Assembly (NCBI RefSeq): GCF_947179515.1
Contig: NC_067472.1
Span: 202,699,068 to 202,763,067, forward strand
Reading direction: 5' to 3'
From: Apodemus sylvaticus
Taxonomy: Eukaryota; Chordata; Mammalia; Rodentia; Muridae
DNA length: 64,000 nucleotides
The position numbers and the translations under genes are program-made. This document shows, in pieces, positions 10,463-21,589 of this stretch. Each line of letters starts with the position of its first letter. Positions within the stretch are counted from its first letter, which is position 1. The notes under the pieces were generated by a model, which was not told the origin of the DNA, made no database searches, and saw only the letters and a program-made list of their open reading frames with translations.

Positions 10463-10698
10463 AAAAAAAAAAGAGCTCCCATACAATATATGTTGCTTTA
10501 CATTCTGTCACTACAAAGATTTACAAATATATTCCTCTCATATATCTATTTGAACCATTATTACTCTAATAAAAGAAAAATCATGTCAAGTATTTTAAAT
10601 GCCATAATCAATGGCATTTAAAATGGGTAATCATTTGCAAAGTATATGGAAAAAGCTACAATAGATTGGTGGCAATGGGAATTCCTAGCAAATCCTTC

Positions 10699-11331
10699 GT
10701 GGGAAAGAAAGAAAAGAGGAGGGAAGAAGGAAAGGGAAGAGAAGGAAAGGGAAGAGAAGGAAAGGGAAGACAAGGAAAGGGAACAGAAGAAAAGGGAAGA
10801 GAAGGAAAGGGAAGAGAAGGAAAGGGAAGAGAAGGAAAGGGAAGAGAAGGAAAGGGAAGACAAGGAAAAGGAAGAGAAGAAAAGGGAAGAGAAGGAAAGG
10901 GAAGAGAAGGAAAGGGAAGAGAAGGAAAGGGAAGACAAGGAAAGGGAAGAGAAGGAAAGGGAAGAGAAGGAAAGGGAAGACAAGGAAAGGGAAGACAAGG
11001 AAAGGGAAGACAAGGAAAGGGAAAAGAAGGAAAGGGAAGAGAAGGAAAGGGAAGACAAGGAAAGGGAAGACAAGGAAAGGGAAGACAAGGAAAGGGAAGA
11101 CAAGGAAAGGGAAAAGAAGGAAAGGGAAGAGAAGGAAAGGGAAGAGAAGGAAAGGGAAGAGAAGGGAAGAGAAAGAAAGGGAAGAGAAGGAAAGGGAAGA
11201 GAAGGAAAGGGAAGAGAAGGGAAGAGAAAGAAAGGGAAGAGAAGGAAAGGGAAGAGAAGGAAAGGGAAGAGAAGGAAAGGGAAGAGAAGGAAAGGGAAGA
11301 GAAGGAAAGGGAAGGGGAGGGAAATGAAAGG
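10699..11331 (+). repeat. Polypurine 15-bp minisatellite, about 40 units
   Basis: The unit is GAAGGAAAGGGAAGA, with variants carrying one C (AGACAAGG). C-bearing units cluster at 10920-11100, where a block of several C-units closed by an AAAAG unit occurs twice, suggesting local block duplication. Because 15 is divisible by 3 and both strands lack stops, three overlapping long ORFs (KEREE-type on plus, SFSSL-type on minus) appear; none is a gene. The strand asymmetry makes triplex (H-DNA) formation plausible. The register shifts at 11161-11235. Confidence 0.97.
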
Positions 11332-11339
11332 AGTTATGG

Positions 11340-12734
11340 AATATTCTGATAAAAGGTAGAACAACGGGACATTCAGTGAGACCTTGGTCTAAGGGGATGG
11401 AGTTTCATCTACTAGTACATGTTTTGACAGAAGCATGATTAGGGCAAAAGACATACATACTAGACATGCATATTTTCCTTTCTTGTACCTGCCAAATTTT
11501 TGCTTATATCCTCACTTTGCTGAATCCAGCCCAAAGTCACCTGATACTTTGAACAGAGAAATACCTGGTACAAATAATTTAACCAATTACAAATGAGGCA
11601 TTGGAAAAGAGCGGATTGATCTCCACCCCCTGCATCAACCCTACACTTGCCCACTTCAGTGTCCAGGAGATCATAAGTCCCACATATAAATCACATATAA
11701 ATGTCAAGGTACTCACTCAGAAGGCCTTTAGGAAGTGCAGCTTCTTTAGCTGGACTGGATACAACTTCATTCCACTAAACTGGGATTCTGTGGTTGTTCT
11801 AGAGGTTGTCCGAAATAAAAGAGCTACACTAAGTTGCAAGCTGAATCTCTATGCCAATTTAGCTGGAAGAAACCATTCCTCTTGCTTTATATTTGCAGCC
11901 ACGGAATTTGAAAGTTATATTTATGCAGATTATTATAAAAAAAGTAACACTATTAATTCCTGCAGCTGCTCAATTCTTTATAATACAGATTGCCAAAAAT
12001 CATTGGCAGACTTGCAAGCCACCATGCTTCTGTGGTCTGTAAATCCAGAGAGAGTTTTTGTAAGAAGGTCAGGAATTGCCAGCAAAGCTTTTAAAAAGGA
12101 AGCCCTGGAGAGCTGTGACTATGCTGTCTCTTACTAGCATCTACCTTTGCTCATTTAAATTGCTAATTATATTTTTTTCTATCTACATTGGTGCAGCTAG
12201 GAGACAGAGATACCCTATTCTTTCTACATATTTCTCAATAATCTGATACCCTTGTCTTACCTAGATGGAATGGAGCTCAAAGCAGGATGATGTAGAAGCT
12301 GGAAAAGATGACTTCCAAGTAAAGAGCAGTGAATGTGAAACAGCACTGTGGAAAAGTAGTTCCTCCCATCTACACCTGAAGGACTGTGAAAGGTAGCCTT
12401 GTTGCTGGTTGAACAAAGTCTCAAAACCCCGGTTACCCTGAAGGGATGGTAGGTGCTTCACCTGTTCCTGGGCACAAAGTCACAGTCCTCTATAGACTTG
12501 TGGTCCTTAGTCATGTGGGGGCAATGTCCCAAGCCCCTCCACATGTAAAGGAGACTCATATGGTCATGTAGACTCAAGACAGATCTCCATTTTAATAAGG
12601 TACCTAAAGGCCTGGAAGTCTTAGCCAATAAATTCTCCTTCCCAGGCACTCCTCCCTGCAAAAAGTATTTAACCTCAGGCTTGGCCTGAGAAATGGGGTA
12701 TGGTTTTACTCATCTACTTTCCACCATGACAATA
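11340..12734. other. Unrecognised sequence with a 178-codon ORF
   Basis: An open stretch at 11601-12137 (plus) has no recognisable domain, no clear codon bias and no homologue I know. In 64 kb, about one random ORF of this length is expected over six frames. From about 12440 to 12734 the text 'agccaataaattctcc' and 'aaaaagtatttaacctcagg' could be LTR-derived, but I cannot define an element. This is the longest stretch in the left half without an obvious repeat. Confidence 0.4.
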
Positions 12735-12960
12735 CCAGAAAAGGGGAAATCATTTGATATGTAAATATCAAAGGGGAAATCATTTGATATGTAAATAAAG
12801 AATACATCGAAGGGGTGGGTGGGAGGACGGGGGAGAGAAGGGGGCTTACGGGACTTTCGGGGAGTGGGGGGGGCTAGAAAAGGGGAAATCATTTGAAATG
12901 TAAATAAATTATATCGAATAAAAAAATTAAAAAAAAAAAGAATTTCAACCAAAAAAAAAA
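12735..12960 (+). mobile_element. Three tandem L1 3' ends (rat type)
   Basis: The L1 terminal phrase 'aaggggaaatcatttgatat' occurs at about 12740 and again at about 12771. A third, longer 3' end follows (12810-12935, with the G-rich tract and 'aaatcatttgaaatgtaaat') and runs into A-rich sequence. The first two copies share the private T (catttgaTatg), so they are probably a local duplication or a template-jump product rather than independent insertions. Confidence 0.8.
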
Positions 12961-13010
12961 CCCAAAAAACAAAAAACAAAAAAAAAAACCAAACCAAACC
13001 AAAACAAAAC
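12950..13010. repeat. A-rich / (CAAAA)n tail
   Basis: A-rich run with CAAAA and CCAAA units following the L1 3' ends. Confidence 0.8.
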
Positions 13011-13833
13011 CATGGACTGCCTCCTTTCATCTGGATCCACCATGGGGAGCCAGAGAGAAGGCCTTCCCCTATAGAGCCACCACCATCTAATCTCCCATAG
13101 AAGGCCTCTCTGTGCTCCCACCCACAGCGGCCACTAATTGAAGCCAAGCCCTCTGCTAAGGACTCTCCCCACAGGACCAGCTGGAAATCCCTTTCCTCCT
13201 CCTCAACCCCAGGCTCAATCCACTCTGTTCTCAGCTCTTCTGTGGCTCCCAATGATGCCTGGGTGTCCGAGAGCCTGAGAACCAGATGTCCCCAGCCTCC
13301 TTACATGCCCAGGGACTCCAGAACCAGCTCTGGCTGTTCTACACCCCAGAATGCACTTCCTCATCCCCAGAGTGGTGTCCCTCTGTTTCCCCACAGCTTG
13401 ACACCAGGCCAGGCAACAGCATGGGGTAAGCTTAGTTGACTCCCCCAAACCCGGCATGCCCTGCCTACCTAAGCAGGCGTGTCCTGTGATGGAGCAGACA
13501 CGGGACCCCAATAACCCTGAACATACCAACTAGCAGACTGTTTTCCTCTGAAATCAAGTGGGCTCAGTCATCCACAAGCATGCTGAAGTTGAAGGGAAGC
13601 TTAACGTCAACAACATAGAAATTACAGTCTTTCCAAGTCTAGGAGAGGTGGTGCCATTTCCTTACTCCAAATGCATCCCAGCACTACCATCTTCCACGTT
13701 TCTTCTAAGATAGAGCATCACCATGTATATATCATTCAGATACTTTCTATTGCAGAGTCGTAAAGCCATTCATATTCTCCCACAAACCAGCATGGTCAGA
13801 CTTATCACAGCAAGACTCCACTTCTAGCCCAAC
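13011..13833. other. GC-richer unrecognised sequence
   Basis: 13011-13500 is clearly richer in C and G than its surroundings and has a CpG-poor, exon- or UTR-like composition. Neither strand gives an ORF above 104 codons with a recognisable product. It directly follows A-rich L1 tails. It could be a transduced or retrocopied transcript fragment, or simply old intergenic DNA. Confidence 0.35.
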
Positions 13834-13986
13834 TTTTTTTTTTTTTTTTCCGAGACAGGGTTTCTCTGTGTAGCCCTGGCTGTCCTGGAACTCACTCTGT
13901 AGACCAGGCTGACCTCAAACTCAGAAATCCTCCTGCCTCTGCCTCCCAAGTGCTGGGATTAAAGGCGTGCGCCACCACCGCCCGGC
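13834..13986 (-). repeat. B1 SINE
   Basis: Reverse-oriented B1 with a poly-T start (13834-13849), 'gagacagggtttctctgtgt', the 'ctgtagaccaggctgacctc' box region, and the 'gcccggc' end at 13986. It is flanked by CCAACTTTT at 13829-13837 and 13992-14000, a plausible short TSD. B1 derives from 7SL RNA and is mobilised by L1. Confidence 0.95.
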
Positions 13987-14012
13987 CTGGTCCAACTTTT
14001 ATCTTAGCTAAT

Positions 14013-14325
14013 TTTCTATGGCTGTGAAGAGACAACACAACCAAAGCAATAAAGAGATTATAGGGGACTTGCTTACAGTTTAGGAGAGAGTTTGTGAGCA
14101 TTATGGTGGATGGCATGGGGCAGGCTTAGCACTAGAGCAGTAACTAAGAACTTATATCCTGATTTATAGGCACAAGGACTTATAATGATGGTGGCTTTTG
14201 AACCAGTGACAAATCTCTTCCAGGAAGGTCAGACAACCCACTCTTCTCCAAAAAGTTCCACCTACTAGAGACTAAGCGTTCAAACATGTGAGACTGTGGA
14301 GGCCACTCACAACCAAAGCACCCCC
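14013..14325 (-). repeat. MaLR LTR (MT/ORR1-type), degenerate
   Basis: The plus strand reads 'ctatggctgtgaagagacaa' and ends 'gtggaggccactcacaacca'. This is the reverse complement of a rodent MaLR LTR, which normally closes with the '...gctgtgaagagacaccatg' end. It is diverged and solo. Confidence 0.55.
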
Positions 14326-14905
14326 CTGGCCATCTTTGTTTTCACACTATGCCTGTCATCTTCACCGCCTACCCCTTCGCTCTGTTTCTACACTTACATG
14401 TGCATGTAGACATGCTCATCATTGGAGAACTGTTTTCGTTCAAAACTACTACAAAGTGAAATAGAATACCCTACTCTCTCTGTCTTCCTCTTCAAGGCTA
14501 AACGTGGTCATGACTGGAAGAATCCAAGAACCAGAATCAGAACCTGAGTTCATGGAAGACCTTCGTTTATTCTCGAGAAGTACACATCTATCCACCCCCT
14601 TTGGTAGCCTTGCTGCTTTCTGTCTCTTTATTCTCATCCTATGTCTCTTACCTCTCAGCTTTTAAGAAATACATTGCATACATGTATGAACTTCTCAAAA
14701 AACACATTAAAATATGTTAATAACATGATATCATAAGGAAATGAGCCACCATGAATCATTCTTTCTGAGAACTTAAATGAGAAGCTTTGTTCCTGGGAGC
14801 AGAGCAAGATCAAACCCCATTTTTCCATATCTGAGACTGCTTGAGACGGGGATCATAGCATTTCATTTTATCTTATGCGTTCCATGTGTATGGCTTGCTT
14901 ATTTT
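14326..14905. other. No gene or recognised element
   Basis: AT-rich sequence; the ORFs are short and unremarkable. Confidence 0.5.
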
Positions 14906-15300
14906 TAGCCAACTTTCTTTTATTTTTACTTCCAAAAATTAACTTTTTGGAAGTTTATACAATATATTTTGATCATGCTCATCATATCCCCAACTCCTTC
15001 CAGACCCATTACTCATCCCTGTCTACCCAAATGTACATCCTGTTTTTAAAAAGCCATTTCAAGTCTAGATTGTGTTTCTCATATGCTTTTGGATATATGG
15101 CCATCCGCTGGAATAGAATAGAAGCCCAGGGTCCACACCTTTACATAAAACTGGCTTTCCTTCTCCCACAAAAAGCAAGTACCACTACAGTCCAAAGTCA
15201 CACACACCAGTTAATCCTATACCTAGTATCTTGCTCCCCCTGGTTGTCTCAGAAACACCACAAAGTCTCTCTCCCTTTGGAACATACCAAGTGTTTCTTA
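14906..15300 (-). mobile_element. Old L1 (Lx-type) 3' UTR remnant
   Basis: The phrases 'acaatatattttgatcatgc' and 'cccaactccttccagaccca' are typical of the terminal part of an old rodent L1 3' UTR in reverse orientation. The remainder fades into unrecognised sequence. A 143-codon ORF on the plus strand (14875-15306) lies over it and has no protein-like features. Confidence 0.45.
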
Positions 15301-15401
15301 ATGTGACCCTGAAGGACCCGTTGGCTTTTTATTTCTAACGAACAGTGATAGTACACATTAACTGAACTCTCTGTACTGTCTGCCTGCCTGTGTGTTTCCT
15401 G

Positions 15402-17344
15402 TCTGTCACTGTACCAATACCATGCAGTTTTTTAACACTATTGCTCTGTAGTACTGCTTGAAGTCAGGGATATTGATTCCCCCAGAATTTCTTTTACTGT
15501 TGAGAATAGTTTTAGCTATCCTGGGTTTTTTGTTATTCCAGATGAATTTGAGAATTGCTTTTTCTAACTCTATGAAGAACTGAGTTGGGATTTTGATGGG
15601 GATTGCATTGAATCTGTAGATTGCTTTTGGCAAGATGGCCATTTTTACTATATTAATCCTGCAAATCCATGAGCATGGAAGATTTTTCCATCTTCTGAGG
15701 TCTTCTTTGATTTCTTTCTTCAGTTCTTGAAGTTCTTGTCATACAGATCTTTGACTTTTTGGTTAGAGTCACACCAAGTTACTTCATCTTGTTTGTGACT
15801 ATTGTGAAAGCTGTTGCTTCCATATTTTTTTTTTCTCTGCCTGTTTATCCTTTGAGTATAAGCAGGCTGCTGATTTGCTTGAGTTAATTTTATATTGGGC
15901 CATATTGCTGAAGTTAAGTATACTATCATATCATCTGCAAATAGTGATAGTTTGACTTCTTCCTTTGCAATTTGTATCCCTTTGATCTCCTTTTGTTGTC
16001 TAATTGCTCTAGCTAGAACTTCAAGTACTATATTGAATAAATATGGAGCAAGAGGGCAACCTTGTCTAGTCCCTTCTTTTAGTGGGATTGCTTCAAGTTT
16101 CTCTCCATTTAGTTTGATGTTGGCTACTGGTTGGTATATATTGCTTTTACTATGTTTAGGTATGAGACTTGAATTCCTGATCTTTCCAAGAGTTGTAACA
16201 TGAAAGGATGCTGAATTTTGTCAAGTGCCTTTTCAGCATTTAATGAAATGACCATGTGGTTTTTTTCTTTTGAGTTTGTTTATGTAGTGGATTTTGTATA
16301 TTGAACCACCATCCCTGCATCCCTGAGATATAGCCTACTTGATCATGGTAAATGGTCGTTTTGATGTGTTCTTGGATTCCGTTGTCAAGAATTTTATTGA
16401 GAGTTTTGCATCAATATTCCAAAAAGAAAATTGGTCTGAAGTTCTCTTTCTTTTTTGGATATTTGTGTGGTTTTGGTATCAGTGTAATTGTGGCTTCATA
16501 GAATGAATTGGGTAGTGCTCCTTCTATTTCTATTTTGTGGAATAGTTTGATGAGTATTGGTGTTAGGTCTTCTTTGAAGGACTGATAGTATTCTGCACTA
16601 AAATCATCTGGTCCTGTGCTTTTTTTGATTGGAAGACTTTCAATGACTGCTTATATTTCTTTAGGGGTTATGAGACTGTTTAGATGGTCAGTATGATCCT
16701 GTTTTAACTTTGGTATTTTGTATCTCTCCAGAATATTGTCCATTTCATTCAGATTTTCCAGTTGTGTTGTGTATGGGCTTTTGTGGTAGGATCTGATGAT
16801 TTTTTCAATTTCCTCAGTTTCTGTTGTTATATCTCCCTTTCATTTCTGATTTTGTTAATTTGGATGCTGTCTCTGTGCCCTTTGGTTAGTCTCATTTAGA
16901 TTTTCCAATTTTGTGGAGGACAGGCTTTTGAAGTAAGACCTAATGATTCTTTAAATTTCCTTAGTGTCTGTTGTTACAGATTTTTTTTCACTTCTAATTT
17001 TGATAATTCTGATATTGCTTCTCTGTCTTTTAGTTTGGCTGCGGGTTTAATCTATCTTGTTGATTTTCACAAAGAACAAGCTCAAGGTTTCACTGAATCT
17101 TTGTATTGTTTCTTTGTTTCTAATGATTGATTTCAGCCCTGAGTTTGATTATTTCCTGCTGTCTACTCCTCTTGGGAATGTTTACTTCTTTTTCTTCTGT
17201 AGCATTCAGATGTCCCATTAAGTTTCTAGTATAGAAACTCTTCAATTTCATTATGAAATCACTTTATGCTTTTCCTCTTATCGTTTCTTCCATTGTGTCT
17301 GATTGGTTTGGGTGTCTTGTACTTTCACTTTCAGTGAATTCTAG
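15402..17344 (-). mobile_element. Older L1, ORF2 reverse transcriptase region (split by an LTR)
   Basis: Minus-strand L1 ORF2 sequence runs from the '[19 protein letters not shown]' segment (15406-15642) back through RT and spacer sequence to 17344. It contains many stops and frameshifts. There is no 3' UTR or poly-A at the 15402 end, so the element was cut there by rearrangement. It continues, without loss at the join, at 18014 after the inserted ERV1-type LTR. Confidence 0.85.
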
Positions 17345-18013
17345 TGAAAGGATAGAAAATACAGCCTAACTCTCTGATGACCCTAAGAAGTCAGAAGTTT
17401 AAAATGCTATCTCGCTCCAAAGAAGCTCTAACTCCAGCCTTCTAAGGAGCCCCAAATGCTTCATATTTCTTGAACCCGCTCTTTGTTAGAAACTAGGTGA
17501 ATGGTCGCCTTTTGTTAAGAGCTAGGCAAAAAGGCCTTGAGTAGGTGATTCTGGCCCCATAAGGTAACTGGAAATGAGCTAATTATCTGCTTATCTTGCT
17601 TTTGTAAACTGCTTGCACCATTACCCCCCACCCAGGAGTTCACACAGCTATAGACCTCCAAGACAACAGGAAACTAAATGGTCCACAGAGCGTGAGCTCC
17701 GATAATTTAAACTGATTGGCTTAAAAACTACGGAGTGGTTCAAATCGATTGGCTCGCACTACACGGGCTCTTGATGCTAAGGAATGATTGGTTTGTGATC
17801 TGCAGGCTTTGTTGTAAACTTATAAAAGCTGTCCCAATTCTGCACTCGGGGTTCCACAGTTCTCTACCCCTGTGTGGTGTAAGACTCTGGACCCCAGAGC
17901 CTCTGGAATAAAAATCCTTTTCTTATTACATCAAGACTGTTTCTTGCGAGTGATATGGGTGTCACCTTCTGAGGCATGGGGCGCTGGGGTGCCCTCGTTT
18001 ATCAGGTCTTACA
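17345..18013 (+). repeat. Solo LTR, ERV1 (gammaretrovirus-like), nested in L1
   Basis: The 669-bp block begins TGAAAGGATAG and ends CTTACA. Three GATTGG elements (reversed CCAAT boxes, 17710-17795), a TATA box (CTTATAAAAGC, about 17819) and AATAAAA (about 17908) follow in promoter-like order. It then has a U5 rich in G/T/C. The flanks are CTAG (17341-17344) and CTAA (18014-18017), a 4-bp TSD with one change, as expected for class I ERVs. The L1 sequence on both sides is contiguous once the LTR is removed. Confidence 0.8.
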
Positions 18014-19090
18014 CTAAAAACTCTATAATTTCTTTATTTCTTCCTTTACTCAGTGAGTAGAGAGTTGTTTTGTTTACATGAATTTGAAGGCTTTCTGTTG
18101 TTATTGAAGTCAAGCTTTAACCCATGGTGATCTGATGAGATGCAAGGGGTTTTATCAATGTTTATGTAGCCATTGAGGCTTTCTTTCTGACCAAGTATAT
18201 GGTCAGTTTTGGAGAAAGTTCTAAGACTTACTGAGAAGAAATTATATTCTTTTGTGTTTGGGTAAAATATTGTGTAGATGTCTACTAGGTGTATTTGATT
18301 CATAACATTTGTCAGTTTCATTATTTCTATGTTCAGTTTCTGTTTTGATGACCTGTGATATTGGGGTGTTGAAGTCTTCCACTACTAATGTGTGGGGTTT
18401 GATTTGCAATTTAAACTTTAATAATGTTTCTGTTACAAATGTGGGTATTCATGCATTTGCAGCATAGATGTTCAGAATTGAGAAATCTTCTTTGTGGATT
18501 TTTCTTATGATGAGGATGAAGTGTCCTTCCCTATTTCTTTTGCTTAGTTTTGGTTGAGAGTCTGCTTTATTAGATACTAGAATGGCTATTTCAGCTTGAT
18601 TCTTTCGTCCCTATGCTTTGAAAATCTTTGTGCAGGCATTTATTCTGAGGCAGTGTCTATTTTTATTGCTTAGTTGCATTATTTGTATGCAACAGAATGA
18701 TAAATCTTGTCTATGCATCCATTCTCATAGCCTGTGTCTTTTTATTGGACAATTGAGTCCACTGATATTGAGAGATATTTATGACTAACTAATGAGTGGT
18801 GGTGGTTGTATGTGTGTGTGTGTGCTTGCACACATGTGCATGTGCATGTGTTTCTATCTTTTTGGTTTTGTTGATGTGAAATTATTCATTTTTTGTCATC
18901 TTTTCATTCCAATATCCCCTGTAGGACTGGATTTATGCAAAATTATTGTTTCAATTTGGTTTTGTCATGGAATATCTTGGTTTCTCCATCTATGATGATT
19001 GAAAATCTTATTGTGAATAGTAGATTGAGTGACAGAGGCATCTGGGTAAGGCCCATTTTCATCACAAAAGGAGACTGGAGAGAAACTGAA
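18014..19090 (-). mobile_element. Older L1, endonuclease and ORF1-side region (continuation)
   Basis: This is the second half of the L1 broken by the LTR at 17345-18013. It carries the ORF2 endonuclease region (minus, 18046-18321 encodes an EVMNQ/ IYR.F.P-type segment), the inter-ORF spacer, and the ORF1 C-terminal region near 18900-19090. Frames are heavily disrupted. A TG-rich run (18808-18850) lies within it. Confidence 0.8.
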
Positions 19091-19099
19091 TGACTTTCA

Positions 19100-19640
19100 G
19101 TTTCTTTCTTTTTCTTGTTTGTCTGTTTCTTTTTTATTTTAAATTATTCATTAATCTTTTTTTACAGTCCAGTCTTTATCCTCTTCCAAGTCTGCCCTCT
19201 GACTGTTCCACATCCCATACCTCCTCCCTGCCCCCATGTCTCCAAGAAGATGTCCCCACATTCTCACTCCCAGCCCACCATACCTTCCCACTCCCTGGTT
19301 CCTCAAGTCTCTTGGGGGTTAGGTGCATCTTCTCTCATTGAGTCCAGGCCTGGAAGTCCTCTGCTGTATATGTGTTGGGGGCTTCATATCAGCTGATGTA
19401 TGCTTCCTGGTTGGTGGCTCACATTTGTCCGAGCAATCTCAGAGGTCCACGTTAGTTGAGACTGCTGGTTTTCCTAAAGGGTCACTCTCCTTCTCGGCTT
19501 CTTCCAGCTTTTCCTTAATTCAACCACAGAGGTCATCAGCTTCTGCCCATTTGCTGGGTGTAAATACCTGCATCTGACTCTTTCAGCTGTTTGTTGGGCT
19601 TTTCAGAAGGCAGTCACGCTAGGCTCAGTTTCATGAGCCT
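19100..19640 (-). mobile_element. L1 3' UTR (Lx/L1_Mur-type)
   Basis: Starts with T-rich sequence and 'cagtccagtctttatcctct', then 'gactgttccacatcccatac'. The same text appears at the right edge of the window (63.73 kb onward) in the same orientation, so these are two copies of one L1 family's 3' UTR. The copy lies immediately 5' of the preceding L1 and is a separate insertion. Confidence 0.75.
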
Positions 19641-19955
19641 CTGGAGGTGACCTTCTTAGAGGTAATCCAAAGTAAGTGCTGATTGATAAGAACTCTGCCA
19701 TGAGCAAAGCCTTCACTGCCTCACACATTCACTGTTGTTCTAGCCACACATTCAGTGGGCCCTGAAAATAAGATAGCTCAGAAAGGAGATAAAATGTTTT
19801 CACTTAAGTTTTTACTGCTTTTGAAATTTCACACATGAATATTTACATAAATGGTACCCTTTGCTCTCCCAACTATTTTTGTTCCCCCCCACTACCTCTG
19901 AAATCAAGGGCTTCTCTCTACACATCTGTACGTAGACATACATATGTACATTGTA

Positions 19956-20254
19956 AGGGTCCATCTTTCACTGGAAAATGATACCCAGACTCAAATAGTA
20001 TTAAAAAGCAAAGAGTATTTTATTCTGCAGAAGTCCAGAATGTGTACATTTACCAGGATGGAGACACCAGGTAAAATCTAAGGTCCAATTTAAAACACTT
20101 TAGAGGGATTCCAGGGAGGGGTATGTGTCCTTTATCTTAATTGGTTGGCTCTATCTCTAGGGACATTCCATAACCATTGCTGGGGATTGGGGGCTGGAAA
20201 CTGTTGCTGACTCATTGACCTTGCCTCAGGCCAGATGTCAGGGCAGCTTCTGTT
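19956..20254 (-). repeat. ERV LTR, part 1 (split by L1)
   Basis: The plus strand reads 'gggtccatctttcactggaa', and the minus strand has AATAAA at about 20019. The sequence continues at 22455-22614 after the L1 insertion. Together these make a rodent LTR of RMER17-like appearance; the family is uncertain. 19641-19955, to its left, contains nothing I recognise. Confidence 0.55.
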
Positions 20255-20269
20255 GGGAGGGCAGTTTCT
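20255..20269. repeat. Target-site duplication, left copy
   Basis: GGGAGGGCAGTTTCT, repeated perfectly at 22455-22469, brackets the twin-primed L1. Confidence 0.95.
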
Positions 20270-20529
20270 TTTTTTCTTTTTTTTTATTCGACATATTTTT
20301 TTTTATTTACATTTCAAATGATTTCCCCTTTTTTGGCTTCCCACTCCCTGAAAGTCACATAAGCCCTCTTCCCTCCCCTTATTCCCCCATCCACCCCTCC
20401 CCACTTCCCCGTTCTGGTATTGCCCTATACTGCTACACTGAGTCTTTCCAGAACCAAGAGCCACTCCTCCATTCTTCTTGTACCTCATTTGATGTGTGGA
20501 TTATATTTTGGGTATTCCAGTTTTCTAGG

Positions 20530-21589
20530 TTAATATCCACTTATTAGTGAGTGTATACCATGTTTGATCTTTTGAGACTGGGTTACCTCACATAGTATGA
20601 TGTTCTCCAGCTCCATCCATTTGTCTAAGAATTTCATGAATTCATTGTTTCTAATGGCTGAATAGTACTCCATTGTGTATATATACCACATTTTTTGTAT
20701 CCATTCCTCCACTGAGGGATATCTGGGTTCTTTCCAGCTTCTGGCTATTATAAATAGGGCTGCTATGAACATAGTGGAGTATGCGTCTTTATTACATGCT
20801 GGGGAATCCTCTGGGTATATGCCCAGGAGTGGTATAACAGGGTCCTCCAGAAGTGATGTGCCCAGTTTTCTGAGGAACCTCCAGACTGATTTCCAGAGTG
20901 GTTGTACCAATTAGCAACCCCACCAGCAGTGGAGGAGTGTTCCTCTTTCTCCACATCTTCGCCAACACCTGCTGTCTCCTGAGTTTTTAATCTTAGCCAT
21001 TCTGACTGGTGTAGGGTGAAATCTCAGGGTTGTTTTGATTTGCATTTCCCTAATGACTAAAGAAGTTGAGCATTTTTTAAGATGCTTCTCAGCCATTCGA
21101 ACTTCAGATGAGAATTCTTTGTTTAGCTCTGTACCCCATTTTTAAATAGGGTTATTTGGTTTTCTGGGGTCTAACTTCTTGAGTTCTTTGTATATATTGG
21201 ATATTAGCCCTCTGTCGGATGTAGGGTTGGTGAAGATCTTTTCCCAATTTGTTGGTTGCTGATTTATCCTTACAGAAACTATGTAAATTTATGAGGTCCC
21301 ATTTGTCAATTCTTGATCTTAGAGCATACGCTATTGGTGTTCTGTTCAGGAACTTTCCCCCTGTACCGATGTCCTTAAGAGTCTTCCCCAGTTTCTTTTC
21401 TATTAGCTTCAGAGTTTCTGGCTTTATGTAGAGGTCCTTGATCCATTTGGAGTTGAACTTAGTACAAGGAGATAAGGATGGATCAATTTGCATTCTTCTG
21501 AATGCTGACCTCCAGTTGAACCAGCACCATTTGTTGAAAAGGCTATCATTTTTCCACTGGATGTTTTCAGCCCCTTTGTCAAGGATCAA
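20530..21589 (-). pseudogene. L1 ORF2 C-terminal region (three open pieces)
   Basis: Open pieces at 20530-20910, 20911-21096 and 21152-21589 carry, in order from the C-terminus, the ...SLISGY end, the cysteine motif region ([18 protein letters not shown]) and the KLGKTLKDIGTGGKF segment. Point stops and frameshifts separate them. Few lesions per kilobase suggest a fairly young copy. Confidence 0.85.

Larger units (their letters stand above)
9364..10469 (+). mobile_element. Young rat-type L1, 5'-truncated, with 3' transduction
   Basis: The L1 starts inside ORF2 ('gacctcataaaattac'), carries the ORF2 C-terminus (to 10158) and the rat-type 3' UTR, and reaches a first A-rich tail (10398-10420). 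A further 42 bases of non-L1 sequence (10421-10462) and a second poly-A (10463-10470) follow before the right-hand copy of the 12-bp TSD (10470-10481). Extra sequence plus a second tail inside the TSDs is the signature of 3' transduction, where transcription reads through the L1 poly(A) site at the source locus. Confidence 0.85.

Noticed and set aside
10618..11364. Overlapping ORFs of 248, 237 and 227 codons on both strands
   Set aside because: They are the 15-bp polypurine minisatellite, which lacks stops on both strands and keeps phase because 15 is a multiple of three.
11601..12137. 178-codon plus-strand ORF
   Set aside because: About one ORF this long is expected by chance in 64 kb; no domain, homologue or start context supports it.
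14875..15306. 143-codon plus-strand ORF
   Set aside because: Overlaps an old L1 3' UTR remnant and has no protein-like features.
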